Notes: generated by a model not told the origin, from the letters alone. A stretch of 8,445 nt of DNA from Planctomycetota bacterium (GCA_026692825.1 JAPLOC010001062.1:1-8445); one strand, 5' to 3'. Shown: positions 1-7,065, counted from the first letter of the stretch. A program made the numbers and translations.

Positions 1-66
1 CAGCTTTCGCGGCAACCGGGTTGACGCCTCTCGGGCTGGAATGACCCCCACAACAGTCCGATCCAC
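1..66 (-). CDS. kdsB: 3-deoxy-manno-octulosonate cytidylyltransferase (CMP-Kdo synthetase), N-terminal 22 codons only
   Basis: The minus strand opens at a GTG at 66-64 and runs off the window edge in frame. The 22 residues read VDRTVVGVIPAREASTRLPR followed by KL. This is the start of a nucleotidyltransferase of the KdsB family: a beta strand, then the IPAR-x-x-STRLP nucleotide-binding loop. KdsB joins CMP to Kdo before its transfer to lipid A, so the gene implies an LPS-type outer membrane. A GGAGG (plus-strand CCTCC at 74-78) lies 7 bases before the GTG, which fixes the start. It follows the 344-residue membrane protein gene on the same strand after 57 bases and could be co-transcribed with it. 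Most family members I recall have Gly where this has Arg after RLP. Another cytidylyltransferase of the same fold is possible because only the first loop is visible. Confidence 0.8.
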   Translation of the reverse strand, partial: MDRTVVGVIPAREASTRLPRKL

Positions 67-123
67 GCTGAATCCTCCGTGAAGAATGGCCGTCCGAGAA
101 CTTCGGTCGACACCGGGAGTCTA

Positions 124-1158
124 TCAGACCGGGGGCGGGTTTTCATCCACGCTTTCGCGTTCCAGGCGGGCGAGAAATTCCCGCGGATCGGCGGGTGGGT
201 CGCCTCCCAATTCCAGGGGGGAATCGGCGGCGCCGGATACGTGACGGTGGAGCGGCACCCGGCGGGCGGTCCATTGCCGGGTGACAAGCAACAGGACGCC
301 GAACGTACAGACCAGCAAAACGACCGCCGGCACCATCAACGACGCCATGCGGTCCGAGACTTCCTTTGATCCACTCCGGACGACCTTCTGAAATTCGCGC
401 CCGATAAACATGGGAGCGGCGTGCTGACCATGTGCCGTGGCGTAATTCAGTCGTTTGAAAAAATACGCCGGGATCCGCACCCGCTCCCGAATTTCATTTC
501 CTTCCGTGAAGTCGGCAGGAGCGGAAACACAGACGATGCGATACGGGTTCGTGCGCCCCGCCTCATCGGTGAAAAGCCAGCCCTCATACAATTCGTCGAA
601 CCCTTCGTCATTGGGACCGGCGGGGATCGGGCCGAATCGACGCAATTCCCCTTCAACCCAGACAATTTCGCCCCGATGCTCCGCCGGGTCATTCATCAGC
701 GTCGCATAGGTCAAATCGATACGGGCCGCTGACTCAAACCGGTCGACGGGAATCTCCCGCGATTTCGCCAGCATCGCGAAATACGCCGGGTTTTCCGCCG
801 CCCGAACTCCGACTCGTGAATCCTCGACCGCGTCCAGAAAATCGCCGGAGATCCGCAGGTCCAAATCGGCCGGCTGTCGGTCACGAGTCGCCAATTGCGA
901 GGAATTCCGAGGGGTGACAATGCGGATCTGGTCTGGTTCGAGGTCGTCTTTTTCCGCGAGCGCCGGCCGCGCTTTCCCTTCGCGAGCGGTTGGAGAACTG
1001 GTGGGATCGGGGGCGAGCCACTTCCAGTTGCCCGGCTTACGAGCCTCGCTGATCGCGATCAAAACAATCGCCAAAGACATCACCGACCAGACGATCCGCC
1101 GACGGTTTCGGGTCGGGTTGTAGCGGGGAGTGGTGCGTTGGGTGGCGGTGGGCTTCAT
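124..1158 (-). CDS. Membrane protein of unknown function with two transmembrane helices and a central beta-rich domain
   Basis: A 344-residue protein. Residues 1-20 are basic, followed by a transmembrane helix at about 21-38. Residues 40-155 are polar and low in predicted structure. A compact central domain lies at about 158-262 (HRGEIVWVEGELRRFG, then LYEGWLF, RIPAYFFKR, APMFIGREF), alternating in a way that suggests an OB-like beta barrel. A second helix follows at about 273-293, then a polar Pro-rich tail. The central signature (residues allowed/required: RG-x-x-V-x-V-x-G, LYEGW, YFFKR, AP-x-x-IG) resembles a family I recall from planctomycetes annotated only as hypothetical. With two helices the domain probably sits between them on the periplasmic side, but topology is inferred. 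No ribosome-binding site is evident before the ATG at 1158. No enzymatic motif was recognised. It may share a transcript with the kdsB-like gene. Confidence 0.8.
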   Translation of the reverse strand: MKPTATQRTTPRYNPTRNRRRIVWSVMSLAIVLIAISEARKPGNWKWLAPDPTSSPTAREGKARPALAEKDDLEPDQIRIVTPRNSSQLATRDRQPADLDLRISGDFLDAVEDSRVGVRAAENPAYFAMLAKSREIPVDRFESAARIDLTYATLMNDPAEHRGEIVWVEGELRRFGPIPAGPNDEGFDELYEGWLFTDEAGRTNPYRIVCVSAPADFTEGNEIRERVRIPAYFFKRLNYATAHGQHAAPMFIGREFQKVVRSGSKEVSDRMASLMVPAVVLLVCTFGVLLLVTRQWTARRVPLHRHVSGAADSPLELGGDPPADPREFLARLERESVDENPPPV

Positions 1159-1476
1159 GGGGTGGATTCTATACCGCGAGCGGGGTTCAATGCGACTATT
1201 TTTTGGGAGCCACTTTGTGTGCCAACTCGGTCGAATGCCGGTGAGTCGTTCCGACTACAAGCCGTTCAATTCTTGGTTCGCCGCGCAGATTTTTGAGTGG
1301 CCATTTCGACGAACTGCTTCGTGCCCGCGTTTTTTCGGGCAACATTGCGGTAACGACGCGGCCCCCGCGTTCCGGTTCCTCTTGACCACACGATGGGACT
1401 CCGGACGCATGGCTGCAAGATCGATTGTCGATCGATTTACGAACTTCAAACGTGCGATTGCCCCCAAAGTGGCCGC
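1159..1476. other. 318-base intergenic region with two short inverted repeats
   Basis: This lies upstream of the 344-residue membrane protein gene and downstream of the regulator gene, both on the minus strand, so it should hold the promoter of the former and the end of transcription of the latter. I see no convincing gene. Two hairpins are present: TGCCCG (1322-1327) with CGGGCA (1336-1341) around a T-rich loop, and GATCGA (1419-1424) with TCGATC (1428-1433) around three bases. Neither is followed by a T-tract on the minus strand, so neither is a standard intrinsic terminator. No promoter could be assigned with confidence. Confidence 0.5.
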
Positions 1477-2232
1477 TTATTTCTTGGTGTTCCTCGACGT
1501 GCGTTTCTTACCCGTAGGCGTTTCTTTCCGAGATTCCGGATTTTGCAGCATCTGAGGCGGAGATTGACTATGTCGTTCAACCAGCACCTGTGCGGCGGCC
1601 GGTCTGCCGAGCGTCACCGGGCGATCCCCCACGCGTGAGGTGATAATGCCCGCTTCGACCGAGTTGTTTTCGACAATGGCGGTGACGCCAATTTTGAAGC
1701 CATTTTCGCTGAGGTATCTCAGGAATTCTGGCTGCTGGTTGATGACGCGGACGACCGTGACCGATTCGTGCAGATTGCAGTCGGACAGCGGAACGAGTTC
1801 GGCACAGTCTGCCCGCATCAGGCCGTCGGCCGCTGGAATCGGGTCGCCATGCGGGTCGACGACGGGGTGTCCGAGGTAGGCGTCAATCCGGTCGATCAGT
1901 ACGTCGCTGACGGCATGTTCCATGTTTTCGGCCTCTTCGTGAACCTGATCCCAGGTGAGGTCGAGTGTTCGGACGAGAAAGGTCTCAAGCAGCCGATGCC
2001 GGCGGAGCATCCGGAGAGCCAGCGTCCGTCCCGCTTTGGTGAGGGAAACCCCTTCGTACGGCTTGTAACTCGCCAGTCCGCTGTCCGATAGGGTTTTCAG
2101 CATGCTGGTGACGGTTCCGGGTGAGACCTTGACGGCGGCGGCCAGTTGACCGGTGGTGACGCTTTCGGAATCGTTGGCCTGCGATTGCTGCAGGATCGCT
2201 TTGAGGTAGTTTTCGACCGTCAGACTGGCCAT
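1477..2232 (-). CDS. DtxR/MntR-family metal-dependent transcriptional repressor
   Basis: A 251-residue iron/manganese-responsive repressor. The winged helix-turn-helix spans about 5-72 (VENYLKAI start; recognition region SPGTVTSMLKTLSDSGL; wing around YEGVSLTKAG). The dimerisation and metal-binding domain spans about 73-140, with HRLLE (His79, Glu83), VHEEAENMEH (His98, Glu102, Glu105, His106) and the typical GHPVVDPHGDPIP loop. An SH3/FeoA-like domain follows at about 145-218. Numbering coincides with Corynebacterium DtxR, whose primary-site Cys102 is Glu here, as in the manganese sensor MntR (Glu99). The position of DtxR Met10 / MntR Asp8 is Asn8. This points to manganese rather than iron, by inference. 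The last ~30 residues are a basic tail (KKRTSRNTKK). The gene is divergent from the importer operon, and the 86-base shared region carries a candidate operator, so it most likely represses the importer and itself when metal is plentiful. Confidence 0.92.
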   Translation of the reverse strand: MASLTVENYLKAILQQSQANDSESVTTGQLAAAVKVSPGTVTSMLKTLSDSGLASYKPYEGVSLTKAGRTLALRMLRRHRLLETFLVRTLDLTWDQVHEEAENMEHAVSDVLIDRIDAYLGHPVVDPHGDPIPAADGLMRADCAELVPLSDCNLHESVTVVRVINQQPEFLRYLSENGFKIGVTAIVENNSVEAGIITSRVGDRPVTLGRPAAAQVLVERHSQSPPQMLQNPESRKETPTGKKRTSRNTKK

Positions 2233-2318
2233 CGAATCGCCCCGAGGTTTTGAACACTCAAAAAGAAAAGTTTTGACAACCCTTGACTGGTCGGGAGGTC
2301 GGAGTCAGAATCGCAGAC
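2233..2318. promoter_or_regulatory. Divergent regulatory region between regulator and importer operon
   Basis: The 86 bases hold both divergent promoters. For the importer, TTGACT (2283-2288) and CAGAAT (2306-2311) are separated by 17 bases, a sigma70-like arrangement; a perfect TTGACA at 2273-2278 lacks a good partner at 16-18 bases. GGAG occurs at 2294-2297 within GGGAGG and again at 2301-2304, upstream of the ATG at 2319. The minus strand has TTGTCA (complement of 2273-2278) but no clear -10. Promoter assignments are from consensus only; planctomycete promoters are poorly defined. Confidence 0.45.
2248..2276. promoter_or_regulatory. Candidate metalloregulator operator (three TTTTGA half-sites)
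   Basis: A perfect inverted repeat TTTTGA (2248-2253), ACAC, TCAAAA (2258-2263) is followed after seven bases by a third TTTTGA (2271-2276), itself inverted with respect to the second arm. The third copy overlaps the TTGACA at 2273-2278. The pattern sits between the divergent regulator and importer genes, where DtxR/MntR proteins usually bind. The half-site does not match the TTAGG-type iron boxes or the E. coli MntR box I know, so the assignment rests on symmetry and position. Confidence 0.55.
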
Positions 2319-3302
2319 ATGAAGATCCGTATTGTACGCGCAGCGCCGCCAAAACCAAGCGGCCCCAAGGTGGTGTCTGGTCGTCGCTTCCTGCTGGTGT
2401 GGGTTGGACTCGCACTGTCGAGTCTGGCCCTCGGTTGCGGTCCGGGGACGCATTCCCCGTCGGCGGGGGGTAGGCTTCAGGTTCTGGCGACCACTGGGAT
2501 GATCGCCGACACGGTGCGGCAGATCGCTGGCGAACACGCGGATGTCGTCGCACTGATGGGGCCGGGGGTCGATCCGCATCTCTACCAGCCCAGTACGCGT
2601 GACCAGCGTCGCCTGCGTGAGGCGCAACTGGTCTTCTACAACGGCTTGCATCTTGAAGGGAAAATGGTCGAGGTGTTTGAGTCGCTTGCGAAGGAAAAAA
2701 CCGTGGTGGCGGTTTCCGCCGACATTCCCGACGATCGACTGCTGTCGTGGGCCGATGCGGCGGGAATGCACGATCCGCACATCTGGTTTGACGTGGCCCT
2801 GTGGAAAACGGCGGCCGAGACCATTGTCGCGGCGTTCTGCGAGGCCGACCCGAAACACTCCGCCGACTACCGCGCCAACGGTGCGAAGTACCTCATTGAA
2901 CTGGAGAAACTCGATCAATATTGCCGGCAGCGGGTCGAGGAGATCACCCCGAACCGCAGGGTTCTGATCACCAGTCACGACGCGTTTCATTATCTCGGTC
3001 GGGCCTATGGGTTCGAGGTGGTCGGAATTCAGGGGATCAGTACCGAAACCGAAGCGGGATTGCGCCGATTGACCGATACGGTTGATTTGATCCGCGCCCG
3101 GCGAATCACGGCGATCTTTCCCGAATCGAGTGTCTCGCGGGCCGCGATCGAACGGGTCGCCGTCGACGCACCGGTCAACCTGGGAAACGAACTCTATTCC
3201 GACGCGCTGGGGGCTGCCGACGGGCCGGCGGGAACCTACGTGGGGATGATCCGCACGAATATCGACTCCATCGTTGAGGCGCTTTCCGGCGAATCGAAAT
3301 GA
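2319..3302 (+). CDS. Manganese/zinc ABC transporter substrate-binding lipoprotein (TroA/ZnuA family)
   Basis: A 327-residue cluster A-I metal-binding protein that captures Mn(II) or Zn(II) outside the inner membrane and hands it to the permease. A basic stretch (GRR at 21-23) and hydrophobic segment (24-37) end in a lipobox with Cys40, so it should be lipid-anchored. The four ligands of the family are visible: His87 in VDPHLYQPS, His154 in HDPHIWFD, His220 in TSHDAFHYLG and Asp295 in LYSDALG. The third ligand is His as in TroA and ZnuA, not Glu as in the Mn-specific PsaA/MntC. There is no His-rich loop, which most ZnuA proteins have, so TroA-like Mn/Zn specificity is favoured. The ATG at 2319 was chosen over an in-frame TTG at 2283, which would add 12 non-signal residues; a GTG at 2373 giving a shorter signal peptide is possible. 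The stop overlaps the next start (ATGA). Confidence 0.93.
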   Translation: MKIRIVRAAPPKPSGPKVVSGRRFLLVWVGLALSSLALGCGPGTHSPSAGGRLQVLATTGMIADTVRQIAGEHADVVALMGPGVDPHLYQPSTRDQRRLREAQLVFYNGLHLEGKMVEVFESLAKEKTVVAVSADIPDDRLLSWADAAGMHDPHIWFDVALWKTAAETIVAAFCEADPKHSADYRANGAKYLIELEKLDQYCRQRVEEITPNRRVLITSHDAFHYLGRAYGFEVVGIQGISTETEAGLRRLTDTVDLIRARRITAIFPESSVSRAAIERVAVDAPVNLGNELYSDALGAADGPAGTYVGMIRTNIDSIVEALSGESK

Positions 3303-4075
3303 CCAATTCGAATTCGCCCCCTCCCTGCGTCGAGATCCACGACCTGACCGTCAGCTATGACAAAAAGCCGGTCTTGTGGAATATCGATGTCAGCCTTCCC
3401 GAAGGGGAGTTGATTGGGGTGATCGGTCCCAACGGTGCCGGCAAAAGCACGTTGATCAAAGCGGTCCTCGGACTGATTCCCGCCGACAGTGGCTGGGTGC
3501 GGGTGTATGGAGAACCGCTCGCCAGGCAGCGGCGATTGGTCGGTTACGTCCCGCAGCGGGAAAGTGTTGACTGGGACTTTCCCGTCACGGTCCGAGATGT
3601 CGTGCTGATGGGAACGTACGGTCGGTTGGGACTGTTGCAGCGACCGGGAAAAACCGAAAGGGATCTGGCGGACCGGTGCCTGGCCGATGTCGGCATGGCC
3701 GACTATCGCAATCGCCAGATCTCCAATCTCTCGGGCGGTCAGAGACAGCGGGTGTTTCTCGCCCGCGCGCTCGCTCAACAGAGCAAAGTCTATTTCATGG
3801 ACGAGCCATTCGTGGGGGTCGACGCCGCCACCGAGTCGGCGATTATCGCCCTGCTGCGTACGATGAAGCGCGAAGGGCGCACCGTGATCGTCGTCCACCA
3901 CGATCTCCAGACCGCGCCCGACTACTTTGACAGCATTCTGATGCTCAACATGCGGCTCGTTGCTTTTGGCCCGACCGCAAAGGTCTTCACCCCCGAGTTG
4001 TTGCAAAAGACCTACGGCGGCCGGCTGACCATTCTCACCGAGGCGGCTGAACGTGTCGCCGGGACGCGGAGGTAA
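3299..4075 (+). CDS. Manganese/zinc ABC transporter ATP-binding protein (TroB/ZnuC family)
   Basis: A 258-residue cytoplasmic ATPase that powers the importer. All motifs are intact: Walker A GPNGAGKST (43-51), Q-loop Gln86 in YVPQRE, ABC signature LSGGQRQ (144-150), Walker B VYFMDEP (164-170) with catalytic Glu169, D-loop VDAATE (174-179) and H-loop His201 in VVHHDL. The segment VPQRESVDWDFPVTV after the Q-loop is typical of the Mn/Zn/Fe ABC-3-type importers, more than of iron-siderophore ATPases. The start overlaps the binding-protein stop by four bases, indicating translational coupling. Length is normal for the family. Confidence 0.95.
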   Translation: MTNSNSPPPCVEIHDLTVSYDKKPVLWNIDVSLPEGELIGVIGPNGAGKSTLIKAVLGLIPADSGWVRVYGEPLARQRRLVGYVPQRESVDWDFPVTVRDVVLMGTYGRLGLLQRPGKTERDLADRCLADVGMADYRNRQISNLSGGQRQRVFLARALAQQSKVYFMDEPFVGVDAATESAIIALLRTMKREGRTVIVVHHDLQTAPDYFDSILMLNMRLVAFGPTAKVFTPELLQKTYGGRLTILTEAAERVAGTRR

Positions 4076-4080
4076 TCCCG

Positions 4081-5130
4081 GTGGATTTCCCCGGCGTACT
4101 TGCCAACGCGACCAGCTCACAATTCCTTTCGGAAATGGCGCGGTTCTGGTCGTTTCAAGATGGCAGCGTGCGCACCTCGGCGGCGGCGATGCTGCTGTTG
4201 GGAGTGAGTTGCGGTTCGTTGGGCTGCTTTGTCGTCTTGCGGCGACTCTCTTTGGTTGGGGACAGCCTGGGGCACGCGGTGCTGCCGGGGGTTTGCCTTG
4301 GTTTCATGGTGACGTGGTCGAAGAATCCGCTGTGGCTGTTCGTGGGGGCGACGGCGACCGCGACGATCGCGAGTCTGCTGATCGGAACCATCCAGCGTAA
4401 CACGCGGCTCAAACCTGATGTGGCGATGGGGCTGGTGCTGTCGGGATTCTTCGGTGTGGGATTGATGCTGTTGTCGCTGATTCAAAACGACTCCCGGGGG
4501 GGACAAGGGGGGCTCAATCAGTTCTTCTTCGGACAGGCGGCGGCGATCAGCGCGAATGACCTGATGCTGATCGCCGGTGTGACGGCGGTGATTGTGGCGG
4601 GAGTGGTGGTGACGTTTAAGGAGCTTGCCGTCTCGAGTTTTGACGAAGGATTCGCGGCATCCTTGGGGCTCCCCACCCGGCGGATCCACTACTTTCTGAT
4701 GGCACTCACCGGGATGGCGATTGTCATTTCAATTCAAGCCGTGGGGGTTGTGCTGCTGTCGGCGCTGCTGATCACCCCGGCGGCGACGGCCCTGTTGCTC
4801 ACGGACAAACTGCCAAGGATGGTGATGCTGTCGGTTCTCTTCGCGGCATTCGCGGGGATTGTCGGTCTGAATGTCAGTTCGTTGAGCGCCGAGGTTCTCA
4901 ACGGGTTTCTGGATGTTGTCTTGACCCAGGTCGGGAGAAGTGGGTTGGAACTGAGTGCCAGCCGCATGAGTACCAGTCCGCCGACCGGTCCGGTGGTGGT
5001 ATTGATTCTGGCGATGACATTTCTGACGGCACTCGTCTTTTCACCCCGGTACGGCGTTGCGACGAAACTGTTTCGGCGCTGCATGCGCGTGCGGGCGGCG
5101 CGGGCCGGGATGGAGGGGGCATCGGAATGA
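4081..5130 (+). CDS. Manganese/zinc ABC transporter permease, ABC-3 family (TroC-like)
   Basis: A 349-residue inner membrane protein with about eight to nine hydrophobic helices forming half of the metal channel. The family motif GDSLGHAVLPGV (60-71) follows the first helix, and the coupling region to the ATPase lies near VSSFDEGFAASLGLP (184-198). The ITPAATALLLTDKLPRM segment (231-247) is also characteristic. It starts at a GTG, supported by GGAGG at 4068-4072 eight bases upstream and by the five-base gap from the ATPase gene. Between the penultimate and last helices, about residues 266-298, is a longer polar and amphipathic stretch than the short loop usual in the family. The basic tail after SPRYG is cytoplasmic. 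The stop overlaps the next start (ATGA), so the two permeases are probably made together as a heterodimer. Confidence 0.93.
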   Translation: MDFPGVLANATSSQFLSEMARFWSFQDGSVRTSAAAMLLLGVSCGSLGCFVVLRRLSLVGDSLGHAVLPGVCLGFMVTWSKNPLWLFVGATATATIASLLIGTIQRNTRLKPDVAMGLVLSGFFGVGLMLLSLIQNDSRGGQGGLNQFFFGQAAAISANDLMLIAGVTAVIVAGVVVTFKELAVSSFDEGFAASLGLPTRRIHYFLMALTGMAIVISIQAVGVVLLSALLITPAATALLLTDKLPRMVMLSVLFAAFAGIVGLNVSSLSAEVLNGFLDVVLTQVGRSGLELSASRMSTSPPTGPVVVLILAMTFLTALVFSPRYGVATKLFRRCMRVRAARAGMEGASE

Positions 5131-6824
5131 CATCTGCCGGCGTTCTGGTGGCGGACGTGCTGCTGGCTGCGAGTCGGCTGTTGCCGAGTTTCGACTTGCA
5201 CGAACACGTATTCGACTTGTGGCGCGGGGCCGCCCTGCCCGACACGATCTGGACAGTCTCGATGGGGGGGCTGGTAGCCTTGGCGTGCGCCTGGCTGGGG
5301 TGTTTCCTGATTTTGCAGGGGCAGGCGCTGTTAGGCGACGCGATCAGTCACACGGTGTTACTGGGGATCGTGGTCGCCGCCCTGGTGACCGGTTCCGTGG
5401 GAAGTGGTTCGTTGCTGTTGGCGGCGGCGATTACAGGATTACTGACGACCAGCTTGATTGAGGCGATTCGGGGGGCATCGCGGATCAAAGAAGACGCGGC
5501 GACGGGCATTGTGTTCACGAGCCTGTTCGCATTGGGGGTGTTATTGCTGTCGACGCTGGCGTCGAAAGCGCATCTCGACCCCCAGCACGCGCTTTACGGA
5601 ATGCTGGAATTCGTTCCCTCGGGTGAAAAGAGCGGGATCTTCGGGTTCCCGGTTCCCGTCTCCGTCCTGCGAATGTTTGTTTTGTGCCTCTTACTGCTGG
5701 CGGGGCTGGTGGCGTTTTTCAAGCAATTGCTGGTGACCAGCTTTGATCGGCAACTGGCCGAATCGCTCGGAATGCGGCCGAGGCTGATTCGCCTGCTGCT
5801 GCTGGCGGCACTGTCGTTGACGGTTGTGGGGGCGTTCAGTTCGGTTGGGGCCGTGCTGGTGGTGGGGCTGCTGGTCGCGCCACCCGCGACGGCTTATCTC
5901 ATGACGGACCGTTTGCCGCGAATGCTGGCATGGGCTTCCTTTTTCGGCGTTGCCTCGTCGCTGGTGGGGTATCACGTCGCGTATTGGCTGGAAGTGACGG
6001 CGGCTGGAACGATGGTCGCGGTCGCGTGCTTCTGGTTCACTCTCGCGTTTCTGTTCGCACCCCGGGAGGGGGTGATCTCGCGACTCTTTCGGCAACTGGT
6101 GCTGCGAGTGCGGACCGGTCACGAGAACATCGCGCGACTTTTACTGAAACTCGGGGCAATTCCCGAGTGTCCCCCGGTTTCGCTGAAGACACTTGCCGAT
6201 TCGGGAGATCGACCGCTCGCGCTGGTCACCACCATTGTGCAGCAGTTGCGGTGGCGGGGATGGATCGAACGGGTCGAGGGGACTGGGGGGGGCGGCGTGC
6301 GACTTTCGAATCGCGGACTCGATCACGCCCGGCGACTCGATCGCGCTCATCGATTATGGGAGGCGTACCTGGTCGAGCGGGTGGGGATCGCGCACGATCA
6401 CGTTCACCCAACCGCCGAGGAGATTGAGCATCTGCTCGACGATCAACTGGTCGCCCGGCTCGACGACGCGCTGGGGCATCCGGGAGTTGATCCGCATGGC
6501 GCGCCGATTCCGCGTGTTCCGGTGAGTGAAGACCGCCCGACGGTCTTCGCCCTTTCGCGCCTGCAGGTGGGTGAAACGGGTCGCCTGGTAGGACTTTCAC
6601 CGTCGGTTGATTCGCCGCGAACTGAGCCTCAAACCCCAGAAACCGAGGCGATTATCGCGTTGCGGTTCAAACTGGGAGAGCGGTTTCGAGTGGTACAGCG
6701 CGACGTCGCGGGAGGAACCTGGACGATCACACTCGACGACGGCCGCCGCATCGACACGCCGCACGTATTGGCCGATCAGATTCTGGTGGATGTGGAGGCG
6801 AATACCGCGGGAGCGGCGGGTTGA
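5127..6824 (+). CDS. Metal ABC transporter permease (TroD-like) fused to a DtxR/MntR-type metal sensor module
   Basis: A 565-residue fusion, about twice the length of a usual ABC-3 permease. Residues 1-320 are the permease: hydrophobic helices from about 43 to 311, motif GDAISHTVLLGI (70-81), coupling region TSFDRQLAESLGM (204-216), APPATAYLMTDRLPRM (251-266). Residues 330-405 resemble a winged helix (VSLKTLADSGDRPLALVTTI, wing around GGGGVRLSNRG). Residues 406-462 are the DtxR dimerisation/metal domain: AHRLWE (His408, Glu412), VHPTAEEIEH (His427, Glu431, Glu434, His435), then GHPGVDPHGAPIP. Residues 475-557 are FeoA/SH3-like. All six metal ligand positions are kept, with Glu at the DtxR Cys102 position as in the free regulator of this locus. 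The C-terminus should face the cytoplasm, so this is a tethered sensor that could gate transport or bind DNA. A ribosome-binding site GGAGGGGG (5112-5119) precedes the ATG, which overlaps the TroC-like stop. No frameshift or stop separates the two parts. Confidence 0.93.
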   Translation: MTSAGVLVADVLLAASRLLPSFDLHEHVFDLWRGAALPDTIWTVSMGGLVALACAWLGCFLILQGQALLGDAISHTVLLGIVVAALVTGSVGSGSLLLAAAITGLLTTSLIEAIRGASRIKEDAATGIVFTSLFALGVLLLSTLASKAHLDPQHALYGMLEFVPSGEKSGIFGFPVPVSVLRMFVLCLLLLAGLVAFFKQLLVTSFDRQLAESLGMRPRLIRLLLLAALSLTVVGAFSSVGAVLVVGLLVAPPATAYLMTDRLPRMLAWASFFGVASSLVGYHVAYWLEVTAAGTMVAVACFWFTLAFLFAPREGVISRLFRQLVLRVRTGHENIARLLLKLGAIPECPPVSLKTLADSGDRPLALVTTIVQQLRWRGWIERVEGTGGGGVRLSNRGLDHARRLDRAHRLWEAYLVERVGIAHDHVHPTAEEIEHLLDDQLVARLDDALGHPGVDPHGAPIPRVPVSEDRPTVFALSRLQVGETGRLVGLSPSVDSPRTEPQTPETEAIIALRFKLGERFRVVQRDVAGGTWTITLDDGRRIDTPHVLADQILVDVEANTAGAAG

Positions 6825-7065
6825 GTCGGGACCCGGGAAGTCGTTCGCGTTTGTCGGCAGATCCGAGGCCATCACTTCACTGCATATCCCGTTAGAAACG
6901 ATCGGTCATATTGAAGAGTGAAATGGACTCGGCAACGCCCCGTTCGCCAGACACTCCCGCGTTTGAACCGCGATCAAGTGAGACCAACAACCGACTGACG
7001 GCGAACCCGCTGCGGAACTCCTGACCGGACGGGACTCCACGAGGACGTCGGCTTGACACTTTGAT
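6825..7065. other. Intergenic region after the importer operon, no confident gene
   Basis: Only short interrupted reading frames occur, for example a TTG-initiated peptide from about 6911 to 7023 with no recognised motif. I see no strong intrinsic terminator directly after the operon; the GC-rich CGGGACCCGGG at 6828-6838 forms at best a tiny hairpin. The stretch could be decayed sequence upstream of the ORF at 7066, such as the worn end of a mobile-element gene, but no recombinase motif can be read in it. Confidence 0.4.

Noticed and set aside
1322..1341. Intrinsic terminator from TGCCCG/CGGGCA hairpin
   Set aside because: The T-run is in the loop, not after the stem, on either strand, so it does not fit a Rho-independent terminator.
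2283..2318. TTG at 2283 as the start of the binding-protein gene
   Set aside because: It would add 12 residues before the signal peptide and overlap the likely -35 element; the ATG at 2319 is preferred.
3236..4120. Minus-strand ORF of 294 codons opposite the ATPase gene
   Set aside because: It is fully antisense to the ATPase, whose every motif is intact; long antisense frames are expected in high G+C DNA.
6064..6074. Internal start (GTG, Val316) that could yield a free sensor module from the fusion gene
   Set aside because: GGGAGG at 6064-6069 ends only two bases before the in-frame GTG at 6072, too close for efficient initiation; it also encodes ordinary permease residues.
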